Assembly (NCBI GenBank): GCA_024710825.1
Contig: JANJUA010000044.1
Span: forward strand, 1 to 8,333
DNA from: Solirubrobacteraceae bacterium
GTDB taxonomy: Bacteria; Actinomycetota; Thermoleophilia; Solirubrobacterales; Solirubrobacteraceae
Reading direction: 5' to 3'
Length of the DNA stretch: 8,333 nucleotides
Shown: positions 1 through 6,005 of the stretch, piece after piece
Layout: the number at the start of each line of letters is the position of its first letter
Numbering within the stretch: the first letter of the stretch is position 1
Program-made: the position numbers and the translations under genes
The notes under the pieces: model-generated
Databases searched by the model: none
What the model saw: the letters and a program-made list of their open reading frames with translations, nothing else
Told to the model about the DNA's origin: nothing

Positions 1-339
1 GGCAACGGCGGCGCGGCCGGCGCTCCGGGATCCAACGGCATCGGCTCCCCCGGGTCCGGCGGCGGCGCCGGGACCACGCACGTCGGCGGGGCCGGCGGCA
101 CCGGCGGCAACCCCGGCGGCAACGGCACCTTGGGCATGGGCGGCAACGGCGGCGGCATCACCGGCACCGCGAACGCCGGCAGCCCGGGCGCGAACGGCGG
201 CGGCGAGAGCGGCGTCACCGACGGCGTCATCAGCGGCGGCGGCGGCGGTGGCGGCGGCTACTACGGCGGCGGCGGCGGAGCCGGCAGCTCGAACGCCGAT
301 CCGGGCGGCGGCGGCGGCGGTGGCGGCGGCGCGAGCTGG
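1..339 (+). repeat. Low-complexity GGC-rich coding repeat
   Basis: Irregular runs of GGC/GGCGGC codons encode the glycine-rich part of the first gene. The longest pure glycine runs are near 235-260 and 303-330. There is no fixed repeat unit. Such tracts are prone to slippage and to assembly error. Confidence 0.7.
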
Positions 340-984
340 GCCACGCCCAGCGCGTCGAGCATCGCCTACGGCCTCTCGTCGGCCGCCCCCTCGATCACGC
401 TGACCTGGACCCCGACGACGCCTCCCGGCCCGATCTCCCTTCCGACGGTCACCGCGGTCGCCCCGAACAGCGGCCCGACGACCGGCGGGCAGCTCGTGAC
501 GCTCACCGGCGTCAACTACGGGTCGACGCGCTCGGTCTACTTCGGCAACACGCCGGCCGCGTCGTTCTCGGTGCGGAGCTTCAACACGATCTCGGCGGTC
601 GTGCCCCCGAGCGTCACGGTCGGCGCGGTCAACGTGCGGGTCGTCTCGCCGCAGGGCTTTCTCAGCGCGGTGAACCCGGGCGACGTCTACACCTACACCG
701 CGGCGCCCGCGCCGCCCCCGACGCCCGCGCCGGGGCCGACGCCGGCTCCCACGCCGGCGCCCAGCCCGCAGATCTGCGTGGTCCCGAGCACGATCGGCCG
801 CACGCTGCGGGCGGCGCGCCAAGCGCTGTCGAGGTCGAACTGCGAGGTCGGAGCGATCGTCGGGCCGCGACGCGCGCCGCGCGGCCGGGTGATCCGCGTG
901 GCACGGCAGACGATCCCGGCGGGCACGCGCCTGCTGCCCGGCGACGCGGTCGGGCTGCGCCTGCGCGCCTACCGGCGCCGCTGA
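1..984 (+). CDS. Secreted/surface Gly-rich protein with IPT/TIG and PASTA-like domains (5' partial)
   Basis: The frame is open from base 1 to the TGA at 982-984, giving 327 visible residues; the start and any signal peptide lie outside the window. Residues 1 to about 115 are low-complexity Gly/Ala/Asn/Ser with GGNGG and GGGGYYGGGGG blocks, like the glycine-rich domains of bacterial surface proteins. Residues about 147-233 form an IPT/TIG immunoglobulin-like fold (VAPNSGPTTGGQLVTLTG, then a YFGNTPA strand). A Pro/Ala/Thr linker follows (about 234-256). Residues 258-327 look like a PASTA unit starting CVVPSTIGRTLRAARQAL, with two cysteines (259 and 281) that could form a disulfide, and ending in a basic tail. 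I infer an exported protein that binds the envelope, a glycan or another surface. PASTA units bind muropeptides in Ser/Thr kinases, but no kinase or membrane segment is visible here. Domain calls are fairly sure; the role is not. Confidence 0.85.
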   Translation, partial: GNGGAAGAPGSNGIGSPGSGGGAGTTHVGGAGGTGGNPGGNGTLGMGGNGGGITGTANAGSPGANGGGESGVTDGVISGGGGGGGGYYGGGGGAGSSNADPGGGGGGGGGASWATPSASSIAYGLSSAAPSITLTWTPTTPPGPISLPTVTAVAPNSGPTTGGQLVTLTGVNYGSTRSVYFGNTPAASFSVRSFNTISAVVPPSVTVGAVNVRVVSPQGFLSAVNPGDVYTYTAAPAPPPTPAPGPTPAPTPAPSPQICVVPSTIGRTLRAARQALSRSNCEVGAIVGPRRAPRGRVIRVARQTIPAGTRLLPGDAVGLRLRAYRRR

Positions 985-996
985 GGCCCGGTCGCG

Positions 997-1028
997 GGTC
1001 AGGGCGGCGCCGGCGCGCCGCCCTGACC
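997..1028 (+). terminator. Perfect 13-bp hairpin after the surface-protein gene
   Basis: GGTCAGGGCGGCG (997-1009) and its exact reverse complement (1016-1028) flank a 6-nt loop. It begins 12 nt after the stop codon at 984. No T-tract follows, as is common for actinobacterial terminators. It ends just 6 nt before the putative -10 box of the helicase gene, so it would insulate that promoter from upstream readthrough. Confidence 0.65.
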
Positions 1029-1034
1029 GGGGCC

Positions 1035-1040
1035 TAGCCT
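1035..1040 (+). promoter_or_regulatory. Putative -10 box (TAGCCT) for a leaderless helicase mRNA
   Basis: TAGCCT fits the actinobacterial -10 pattern TANNNT. It lies exactly 6 nt before the GTG at 1047, so transcription would begin at or next to the start codon. No clear -35 hexamer is visible; the hairpin at 997-1028 occupies that region. The same hexamer occurs at 2791-2796 and, on the minus strand, at 6005-6000. Confidence 0.5.
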
Positions 1041-1046
1041 CGGAGG

Positions 1047-2729
1047 GTGAGCACTGACACCGACGCCGTCGCCTCGACCACCTTCGCCGACCTCGCGCTC
1101 AAGCCCGAGCTGCTCGGCGCCCTGACGACCCTGGGCTACGAGGAGCCGACGCCGATCCAGCGCGAGGCGATCCCGCCGCTCGTGGCGGGCCGCGACCTCT
1201 TCGGCCAGGCGGCCACCGGGACGGGCAAGACCGCCGCCTTCGCGCTGCCGATCCTCCAGCGTCTCGAGGCGGGCGGCGCGGAGCCGTCGGCGCTCGTGCT
1301 GGTCCCCACGCGCGAGCTCGCCGTGCAGGTCTCCGAGGCGGTCCACAAGTACGGCCGCGAGCTGGGCGCCCGGGTCCTGCCGATCTACGGCGGGCAGCCG
1401 ATGCGCCGCCAGCTCCAGGTCCTCCAGCGCGGGGTCGACGTCGTCGTCGCCACCCCGGGCCGGGCGCTCGACCACATCGGCCGCGGGACGCTGCGCCTCG
1501 ACGCGCTGCGGATCGTCGTGCTCGACGAGGCCGACGAGATGCTCGACATGGGCTTCTCCGACGACATCGAGGCGATCCTCGGCGCCGCGCCCGAAGCCCG
1601 GCAGACGGTCCTGTTCTCCGCGACGATGCCGTCACGGATCGAGGGGATGGCTCGCCGTCACCTGCGCGACCCGCTGCGCATCCGGATCGAGCGCGAGCTG
1701 CCCGCCGAGGGCGACGCGCCGCGCGTGCGCCAGAGCGCGTACGTCGTGGCGCGCGCGCACAAGCCGGCGGCGCTGGGGCGCGTGCTGGACGTCGAGATGC
1801 CGACGGCGGCGCTCGTCTTCTGCCGCACGCGCGCGGAGGTCGACCAGCTCACCGAGACGCTGAACGGGCGCGGCTACCGCGCCGAGGCGCTGCACGGGGG
1901 GATGACGCAGGAGCAGCGCGACAAGGTCATGGGCCGCCTCCGGGCGGGCACCGCGGACCTACTCGTCGCGACGGACGTCGCCGCGCGCGGGCTGGACGTC
2001 GAGCAGCTCACGCACGTCGTCAACTACGACGTGCCCTCAGCGCCCGAGTCCTACGTGCACCGGATCGGGCGCATCGGCCGCGCCGGCCGCGAGGGCGTAG
2101 CGATCACGCTCGCCGAGCCGCGCGAGCATCGGATGCTCAAGTCGATCGAACGCGTCACGCGCCAGCGGATCGCGATCGAGAAGGTCCCGACGGTCGCCGA
2201 CCTCCGGGCCCGGCGGCTGGAGCTGACGCGCGCGGCCCTGCACGAGAGCCTGCTGTCCGACGACCTCGAGCCGTTCCGCGTCGTCGTCGACACGCTCGCC
2301 GACGAGTTCGACGTCGTCGAGATCGCGCTCGCCGCCGTGAGGCTCGCCCACGAGCTCGGCGGAGGCGGGGACGACGAGCAGGAGGAGATCCCCGAGGTGG
2401 CGCTGCGCCCCTCGCGCCCCGATGGCGGCCGGGGCGGGGCCGGCGGCAAGGGTCCCAAGCACGGCCGGGGGCGAGGACCGTCCGGACCGGTGACGCGCGT
2501 GTTCGTCGGCGCGGGCCGCGGGGCGGGCATCCGCCCGCAGGATCTCGTCGGAGCGATCACGGGCGAGACGAGCCTCACGGGCCGCGACATCGGCGCGATC
2601 GAGATCGCCCAGCGCTTCGCGCTGGTGGAGGTCCCCGAGGCGGCGACCGACGAGGTGATCGCGGGGCTGCGGGGGACGAAGCTGCGCGGCAACAAGATCA
2701 CGGTGCGCCGGGAGCGCGAGCGCCGCTGA
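1047..2729 (+). CDS. deaD: DEAD-box ATP-dependent RNA helicase, DeaD/CsdA type
   Basis: A 560-aa cytoplasmic ATP-dependent RNA helicase expected to unwind structured RNA in ribosome assembly, mRNA decay or cold adaptation. All core motifs are visible: Q motif with an upstream Phe13 and PTPIQ at 34-38; Walker A AATGTGKT (55-62); PTREL (87-91); GG (115-116); TPGR (136-139); DEAD (160-163); SAT (191-193); VFCRTR; TDVAARGLD; and HRIGRIGRAGR (338-348). An acidic stretch and a Gly/Arg/Lys-rich linker (about 438-481) lead to a C-terminal DbpA/CsdA-type RNA-binding domain (about 482-560, starting VTRVFVGAGRG), which marks the DeaD/CsdA/DbpA branch. The length is close to that of DeaD proteins. GTG 1047 is the only start that keeps the Q-motif region; GGAGG at 1042-1046 touches it with no spacing and so is unlikely to act as a ribosome binding site, favouring leaderless translation. 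It appears monocistronic. DbpA is the alternative name. Confidence 0.95.
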   Translation: MSTDTDAVASTTFADLALKPELLGALTTLGYEEPTPIQREAIPPLVAGRDLFGQAATGTGKTAAFALPILQRLEAGGAEPSALVLVPTRELAVQVSEAVHKYGRELGARVLPIYGGQPMRRQLQVLQRGVDVVVATPGRALDHIGRGTLRLDALRIVVLDEADEMLDMGFSDDIEAILGAAPEARQTVLFSATMPSRIEGMARRHLRDPLRIRIERELPAEGDAPRVRQSAYVVARAHKPAALGRVLDVEMPTAALVFCRTRAEVDQLTETLNGRGYRAEALHGGMTQEQRDKVMGRLRAGTADLLVATDVAARGLDVEQLTHVVNYDVPSAPESYVHRIGRIGRAGREGVAITLAEPREHRMLKSIERVTRQRIAIEKVPTVADLRARRLELTRAALHESLLSDDLEPFRVVVDTLADEFDVVEIALAAVRLAHELGGGGDDEQEEIPEVALRPSRPDGGRGGAGGKGPKHGRGRGPSGPVTRVFVGAGRGAGIRPQDLVGAITGETSLTGRDIGAIEIAQRFALVEVPEAATDEVIAGLRGTKLRGNKITVRRERERR

Positions 2730-2790
2730 CCGGCCCCGGCGCCGCCGCGTCGAGCCGCTCGGGGAATGCCGCGTGGTCGTCGCCACACGA

Positions 2791-2796
2791 TAGCCT
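2791..2796 (+). promoter_or_regulatory. Putative -10 box (TAGCCT) for the small-gene pair
   Basis: TAGCCT lies in the 163-nt gap between the helicase stop and the next start. Transcription would begin near 2803 and give a leader of about 90 nt before the start at 2893. No convincing -35 hexamer is seen. Unlike the other TAGCCT boxes here it drives a leadered gene with a ribosome binding site. Confidence 0.4.
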
Positions 2797-2878
2797 CCGA
2801 GGGGAGTCGCACCGTCGCCGCCGGCGTCCTCCGTCCCCCTGCCGGCCGGCTTCGAGCCCTTCACGCGGGGAGCGGATT

Positions 2879-2884
2879 GAGGAG
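2879..2884 (+). promoter_or_regulatory. Ribosome binding site (GAGGAG) deciding the start at 2893
   Basis: GAGGAG sits 8 nt before ATG 2893, a normal spacing. It supports this ATG over the longer overlapping readings in the other two frames. Confidence 0.7.
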
Positions 2885-2892
2885 TTGCCTCC

Positions 2893-3069
2893 ATGGCAAC
2901 CATCGCCGGATCGTCAGGCCGCAGGCCGCCGCGGGCCACGCCCGCCGAGCGGGCCGTCGTCTTCCAGGCCGAGCAGCAGCGGCTCAAGGACGAAGCGGCC
3001 GACCGTCGCGCCGCCGCCGAGGCACGCGCCGCGGCGAAACCCGCCCGCAAGAAGCACCGACGTGGCTGA
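2893..3069 (+). CDS. Small basic Ala/Arg-rich protein, unknown function
   Basis: A 58-aa product starting MATIAGSSGRRPPRA. After a Pro/Arg-rich N-terminus, residues about 18-48 (ERAVVFQAEQQRLKDEAADR, then Ala/Arg/Glu-rich sequence) should form one long charged helix, and the end is strongly basic (KPARKKHRRG). There is no signal peptide or membrane segment, so it is probably cytoplasmic; RNA, DNA or protein binding is possible but not shown. The gene has a good ribosome binding site at 2879-2884 and its own candidate promoter. Its last 8 bases overlap the start of the next gene (GTGGCTGA at 3062-3069), which indicates translational coupling. I do not recognise the family. Confidence 0.7.
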   Translation: MATIAGSSGRRPPRATPAERAVVFQAEQQRLKDEAADRRAAAEARAAAKPARKKHRRG

Positions 3070-3346
3070 GATTCCCGAGGACGCCGACATCCGCGCGCTG
3101 CTCCGCCGGCTGGCCCGGCCGAGGCCGGCGGGCGGGCTCGTCGTCGAACGGGCGGCGCTCTTGGCGGCGGGCTCCGACTTCGATGCGATCGAGGCCTGGC
3201 TGCGCAAGCACGGCGCCGTCGCGGAGGAGGTGGCGCCGCCGGCGTCGCGCCCGGGATCGGTCGGCCTGTACGCCGAGCGCCACGCCGCCGCCGCGACGGC
3301 CGTGCCCGCCGCGCGCTACGTGTTGCCCGCGGACGCCCTCGCCTGA
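3062..3346 (+). CDS. Small protein, translationally coupled, unknown function
   Basis: A 94-aa product from GTG 3062, starting MAEIPEDADIRALLRRLARP. It has an acidic N-terminus, a predicted helix at about 9-18, then VVERAALLAAGSDFDAIEAW and LRKHGAVAEEVAPP, then an Ala/Pro-rich tail. The segment around residues 37-52 (SDFDAIEAWLRKHGAV) looks like a compact helical unit and is the most likely conserved core. No signal peptide or membrane helix is present. The start overlaps the stop of the preceding small gene by 8 bp, so the two are probably made together. An in-frame TTG at 2885 would lengthen it, but the added residues are just the other gene read in a shifted frame. Function unknown. Confidence 0.72.
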   Translation: MAEIPEDADIRALLRRLARPRPAGGLVVERAALLAAGSDFDAIEAWLRKHGAVAEEVAPPASRPGSVGLYAERHAAAATAVPAARYVLPADALA

Positions 3347-3351
3347 GCGCC

Positions 3352-3369
3352 GCCGGCGCCACCGCCGGC
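3352..3369 (+). terminator. Hairpin after the small-gene pair
   Basis: GCCGGCG (3352-3358) and CGCCGGC (3363-3369) form a perfect 7-bp stem with a 4-nt loop, starting 5 nt after the stop at 3346. No T-tract follows. It lies between the small genes and the esterase, which fits termination before a new transcription unit, though such short GC palindromes also occur by chance in this DNA. Confidence 0.4.
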
Positions 3370-3409
3370 CACGGACGATCCCCCCGAAACCAGCCGGCGC
3401 CCGCGGTGT

Positions 3410-3415
3410 TGTGAT
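3410..3415 (+). promoter_or_regulatory. Weak candidate -10 box (TGTGAT) for the esterase
   Basis: TGTGAT ends 6 nt before TTG 3422, the same spacing as the helicase box, and no ribosome binding site precedes that start. It matches TANNNT at only two of three fixed positions, so support comes mainly from its position. Confidence 0.3.
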
Positions 3416-3421
3416 CGAGCG

Positions 3422-4912
3422 TTGACCCGCCGCCGGCTCCTGCCCCCCGCCCTCGTCGCCTGCCTCCTGCTGCTCGTCCTCGCGGCGCCCGCGAGCGCCT
3501 GCCCGGCGCGCCATTGGGTCGCCTCCTGGGCGGCCAGCCCCGGCAGCGGCGAGGCGCCCGGGTTCTCCGACCAGACGCTGCGCCAGGTCGTCACGCCGCA
3601 CCTCGGCGGCGACCGGCTGCGCATCCGCCTCTCCAACCGCTTCGGCACGCGGCCCGTCCGCGTCTCGGCGGCGACCGTAGCCCGCCGCGCCCAGGGCGCG
3701 GGGCTGGAGCCCGGCACGGTCGTCGCGGTGACGTTCGAGGGCCGGCTGTCGCTGACGCTGCCCGCGGGCCACGACGCGGTCTCCGACGCGGTCGACCTGC
3801 CGTTCGCCGCCTTCGACGACCTCGCCGTGAGCCTGGCGATCGAGGGCGAGAGCGGGCCTGCGACCGAGCACCTCGTCGGCCAGCAGACGTCCTACGTCGG
3901 CGAGCGCGGCGCGGGCAACCAGACCGGCGACGTCTCGGGCGCGGCGTTCGTCGGCGGGCGCACCACGACGCGGCGCTCGTTCTTGACCGGGATCGACGTC
4001 CGCGCCGCCGGGGACGTTGCGGCGGTCGTCGCCTTCGGCGACTCGCTGACCGACGGCTATCTCGGCTCGCGCTCCCCGCTGAAGCCGAACAGCGACGGCA
4101 TCGACGTCAACGGGCGCTACCCGGACCTTCTCCAGCGACGGCTCCTCGACACGCCCGGCGCCCCCAGGCTCTCCGTGGTCAACGCGGGGATCACCGGCAA
4201 CCGGGTGCTGGGCGAGGGGGCCATCCCCCAGCACGGACCGGCGGCCGTCGCGCGGCTGCGCGCGGACGCGCTCGAGCTGGCGGGCGTCCGTCACGTGATC
4301 GCGCTCGCCGGGATAAACGACGTCGGCGGGCAGGCGGCGGATGCCGACGCGGTGATCGCCGGTCTGGCGAGCCTCGTCGCCCAGGCGCACGCCGCCGACA
4401 GGCGGATCCTGCTCGGCACCATCCCGCCCACGCTCGGCGCCGTCTCGGAGAGCTACGGCGACGCCCGCGCCCGAACCGCCCGTCGGGCGATCAACCGGTG
4501 GATCCGCGACGGCGCCGACGCCGACGGGGTCGTGGACTTCGACGCCGCGCTGCGCGACCCCGCCGAGCCGGAGCGGCTGGACCCGCGCTTGGACTCCGGC
4601 GACGGGCTGCACCCGAACCTCGCCGGCTACCGCGCGATGGCCGACGCCGTCGACCTGGACCTGCTGCGGGAGCCCGCGTGCACCTGCGCGCGCCGCGTCA
4701 CGGTGCGGATCCCCGCGCGGCTGCGCGCGCACGCCCGAGGCGCGACGGTGACCGTCGACGGGCGCCGGGCCGGCACGATCCGCCACGCCCGCGGTCGGGT
4801 GCGCCTACGGCTGGACGGCGGAGCCGACGCGCGCGTCCGCGTCCGCGTCCGCGTGCTGCTCGACGGCGGGCGCACCGCGACGGTGACGCGCCGCCTGCGC
4901 GTCTGCCGCTGA
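3422..4912 (+). CDS. Secreted SGNH/GDSL-family esterase or lipase
   Basis: A 496-aa exported hydrolase, probably acting on an ester in a lipid, glycan or polymer outside the cell; the substrate is unknown. A Sec signal peptide (MTRRRLLPPALVACLLLLVL, cleavage likely after APASA near residue 26) is followed by an N-terminal beta domain opening HWVASWAASPG and containing RLRIRLSNRFG, as in actinobacterial GDSL lipases. SGNH blocks: GDSLTDGY (206-213, nucleophile Ser208), NAGITGNRVL (254-263, oxyanion Gly259 or its neighbours), GIND (297-300, Asn299) and DGLHPN (394-399, Asp394 and His397). The last ~75 residues (from CTCARRVTVRIP) form an extra Arg/Val-rich beta module that begins and ends with cysteines. 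TTG 3422 is the only start that gives a full signal peptide. Its 3' end overlaps the convergent acyltransferase gene by 108 bp. Confidence 0.92.
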   Translation: MTRRRLLPPALVACLLLLVLAAPASACPARHWVASWAASPGSGEAPGFSDQTLRQVVTPHLGGDRLRIRLSNRFGTRPVRVSAATVARRAQGAGLEPGTVVAVTFEGRLSLTLPAGHDAVSDAVDLPFAAFDDLAVSLAIEGESGPATEHLVGQQTSYVGERGAGNQTGDVSGAAFVGGRTTTRRSFLTGIDVRAAGDVAAVVAFGDSLTDGYLGSRSPLKPNSDGIDVNGRYPDLLQRRLLDTPGAPRLSVVNAGITGNRVLGEGAIPQHGPAAVARLRADALELAGVRHVIALAGINDVGGQAADADAVIAGLASLVAQAHAADRRILLGTIPPTLGAVSESYGDARARTARRAINRWIRDGADADGVVDFDAALRDPAEPERLDPRLDSGDGLHPNLAGYRAMADAVDLDLLREPACTCARRVTVRIPARLRAHARGATVTVDGRRAGTIRHARGRVRLRLDGGADARVRVRVRVLLDGGRTATVTRRLRVCR

Positions 4913-5992
4913 CGGCGACCCGCCGAGGCCGGTCGTGACGCGCGAGGTGCGCAGCCGGTCCTTGCGCCGCAGGAACGGCGCCTCGACGAAGCGGGTGCTC
5001 AGCCAGGCGAGCACGAGCGTGCCGCCCCAGAACGCGATGTCCTCGTGCAGCGCGGCGAGCGGCAGCTCGGCCGCGAGGGCGAGCACGGGGAGCTGCCAGA
5101 GGTACGCCGCGTAGGAGATCCGGCCGATCTGCGGCAGCGGCGGCACCCGCAGCGCCCGCGAGAGCAGCGCTCGGTCGCTCGTCACCAGGCGGGCCAGCAC
5201 CAGCGCGGTGGCGACGACGACCACGGGGATCGGGACGACCGTGCCCTGCGAGCCGTGCAGCAGGTGGGCGCCGAGGAGACCGCCGAGACCGGCGACGGCG
5301 CCGAGGCTCAAGCCCCGCTCCGCCCACCACGTCAGCGCGCCTCGGCGCTGCGAGAGCGCCAGCGCCAGCGTGCAGCCCACGAGCAGCTCGCCGAAGCGCG
5401 CGTCGGGGCGGAAGTAGCTCGGCGCCACGGCGAGCGCCGCGGGGCCCTCGGTGTCCAGCAGCCAGAACAGCGACAGGCAGCCCGCGGCGGCGACGGCGAC
5501 GAGCGCCGTGAGCACGCGGCGGTCGATTCCGCGGGCGAGCAGCCACACGAAGACCAGCGGCCACACGAGGTAGAACTGCATCTCGACCGCCAGGCTCCAC
5601 GTCGGGCCGAGCGCGCCGAGGAACTGCGTGCCGTCGGCGAGGATCGCGAGGTTCGACGTGTAGGTGGCGGCCGCGGCGACCGCCTCGAACCACGCGCGCC
5701 AGGTCCCGTCGCCGCTGAGCAGCGAGCCGAACGGCGTCGTGAGCAGGAGCATCGCCAGCAGCGCCGGGTACAGGCGCAGCAGGCGGCGCTGGTAGAAGCG
5801 GCCGAGGCTGACGCCGCCGCGCGTGTCGTGCTCGCCCAGCAGGATGCCCGTGATGAGCATCCCGCTGAGCACGAAGAAGACGTCCACGCCGTAGTACCCC
5901 GTCGACAGGACGAAGCTGTGGAACGCCATGACGGCGAGCACCGCGAGGGCACGGACGCCGTCGAGCTGGTCGATCTGGCCGGCGGGGCGCAA
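4805..5992 (-). CDS. OafA/YrhL-type membrane O-acyltransferase (acyltransferase 3 family)
   Basis: A 395-aa polytopic membrane protein expected to move acyl groups (often acetyl) onto extracytoplasmic glycans, peptidoglycan or other envelope molecules. Family marks: IDQLDGVRALAVLAV at the N-terminus with the R-X10-H motif (Arg14, His25), GVDVFFVLSGMLIT (35-48), RRLLRLYPALL, TWSLAVEMQFYLVWP near 130-145 and ISYAAYLWQLPV near 290-303, ending with FVEAPFLRR. Two family positions differ from the usual text: SLAVEEQFYL is here SLAVEMQFYL, and YLWHWP is YLWQLP. There is no fused C-terminal SGNH domain; instead there is a hydrophilic tail of about 50 residues that ends inside the esterase gene. TTG 5992 is chosen because it starts just before the first conserved block and lies 7 nt after a TAGCCT box; the open frame continues to 6319 but that part is the lipoprotein gene in another frame. 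It starts 10 nt after the lipoprotein stop. Confidence 0.9.
   Translation of the reverse strand: MRPAGQIDQLDGVRALAVLAVMAFHSFVLSTGYYGVDVFFVLSGMLITGILLGEHDTRGGVSLGRFYQRRLLRLYPALLAMLLLTTPFGSLLSGDGTWRAWFEAVAAAATYTSNLAILADGTQFLGALGPTWSLAVEMQFYLVWPLVFVWLLARGIDRRVLTALVAVAAAGCLSLFWLLDTEGPAALAVAPSYFRPDARFGELLVGCTLALALSQRRGALTWWAERGLSLGAVAGLGGLLGAHLLHGSQGTVVPIPVVVVATALVLARLVTSDRALLSRALRVPPLPQIGRISYAAYLWQLPVLALAAELPLAALHEDIAFWGGTLVLAWLSTRFVEAPFLRRKDRLRTSRVTTGLGGSPSAADAQAARHRRGAPAVEQHADADADARVGSAVQP
4832..4855. repeat. Hexamer tandem repeat (CGCGTC x3 plus CGCGTG) in both convergent genes
   Basis: Four consecutive hexamers lie inside the overlap of the two convergent genes. On the plus strand they encode RVRVRVRV, a beta strand of the esterase tail; on the minus strand, with codons in the same register, they encode an Ala/Asp repeat (HADADADA) near the end of the acyltransferase. 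Confidence 0.8.
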
Positions 5993-5999
5993 GCCCCCG

Positions 6000-6005
6000 A
6001 GGCTA
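6000..6005 (-). promoter_or_regulatory. Putative -10 box (TAGCCT) overlapping the lipoprotein stop codon
   Basis: On the minus strand TAGCCT runs from 6005 to 6000, and its first three bases are the TAG stop of the lipoprotein gene. It lies 7 nt before TTG 5992 of the acyltransferase, which lacks a ribosome binding site. This would allow a separate leaderless transcript of the acyltransferase besides any readthrough from upstream. Confidence 0.45.

Noticed and set aside
1..339. CRISPR-like or structured tandem array in the GGC-rich start
   Set aside because: The repeats are irregular glycine codons in an open frame, with no constant unit or spacer length.
1042..1046. GGAGG as ribosome binding site of the helicase
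   Set aside because: It touches the GTG start with zero spacing, so it cannot pair with 16S rRNA and position that codon; a leaderless start fits better.
2885..3061. Upstream extension of the 94-aa gene to TTG 2885
   Set aside because: The extra residues are Pro/Ser/Arg-rich and overlap the 58-aa gene in a shifted frame; the 8-bp overlap start at GTG 3062 is more natural.
2037..3362. 441-aa minus-strand open frame across the helicase end and the small genes
   Set aside because: It overlaps the conserved helicase C-terminus and two better supported genes, and its composition is Arg/Ala/Pro-biased without motifs.
2766..3425. 219-aa plus-strand open frame over the small-gene pair
   Set aside because: Arg/Pro-rich composition, no ribosome binding site, and it covers a coupled pair with normal starts.
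2984..4786. 600-aa open frame on the minus strand opposite the esterase
   Set aside because: It is the antisense of a clear SGNH esterase; the product is Arg/Gly/Asp-rich low complexity with no domain, typical of GC-rich shadow frames.
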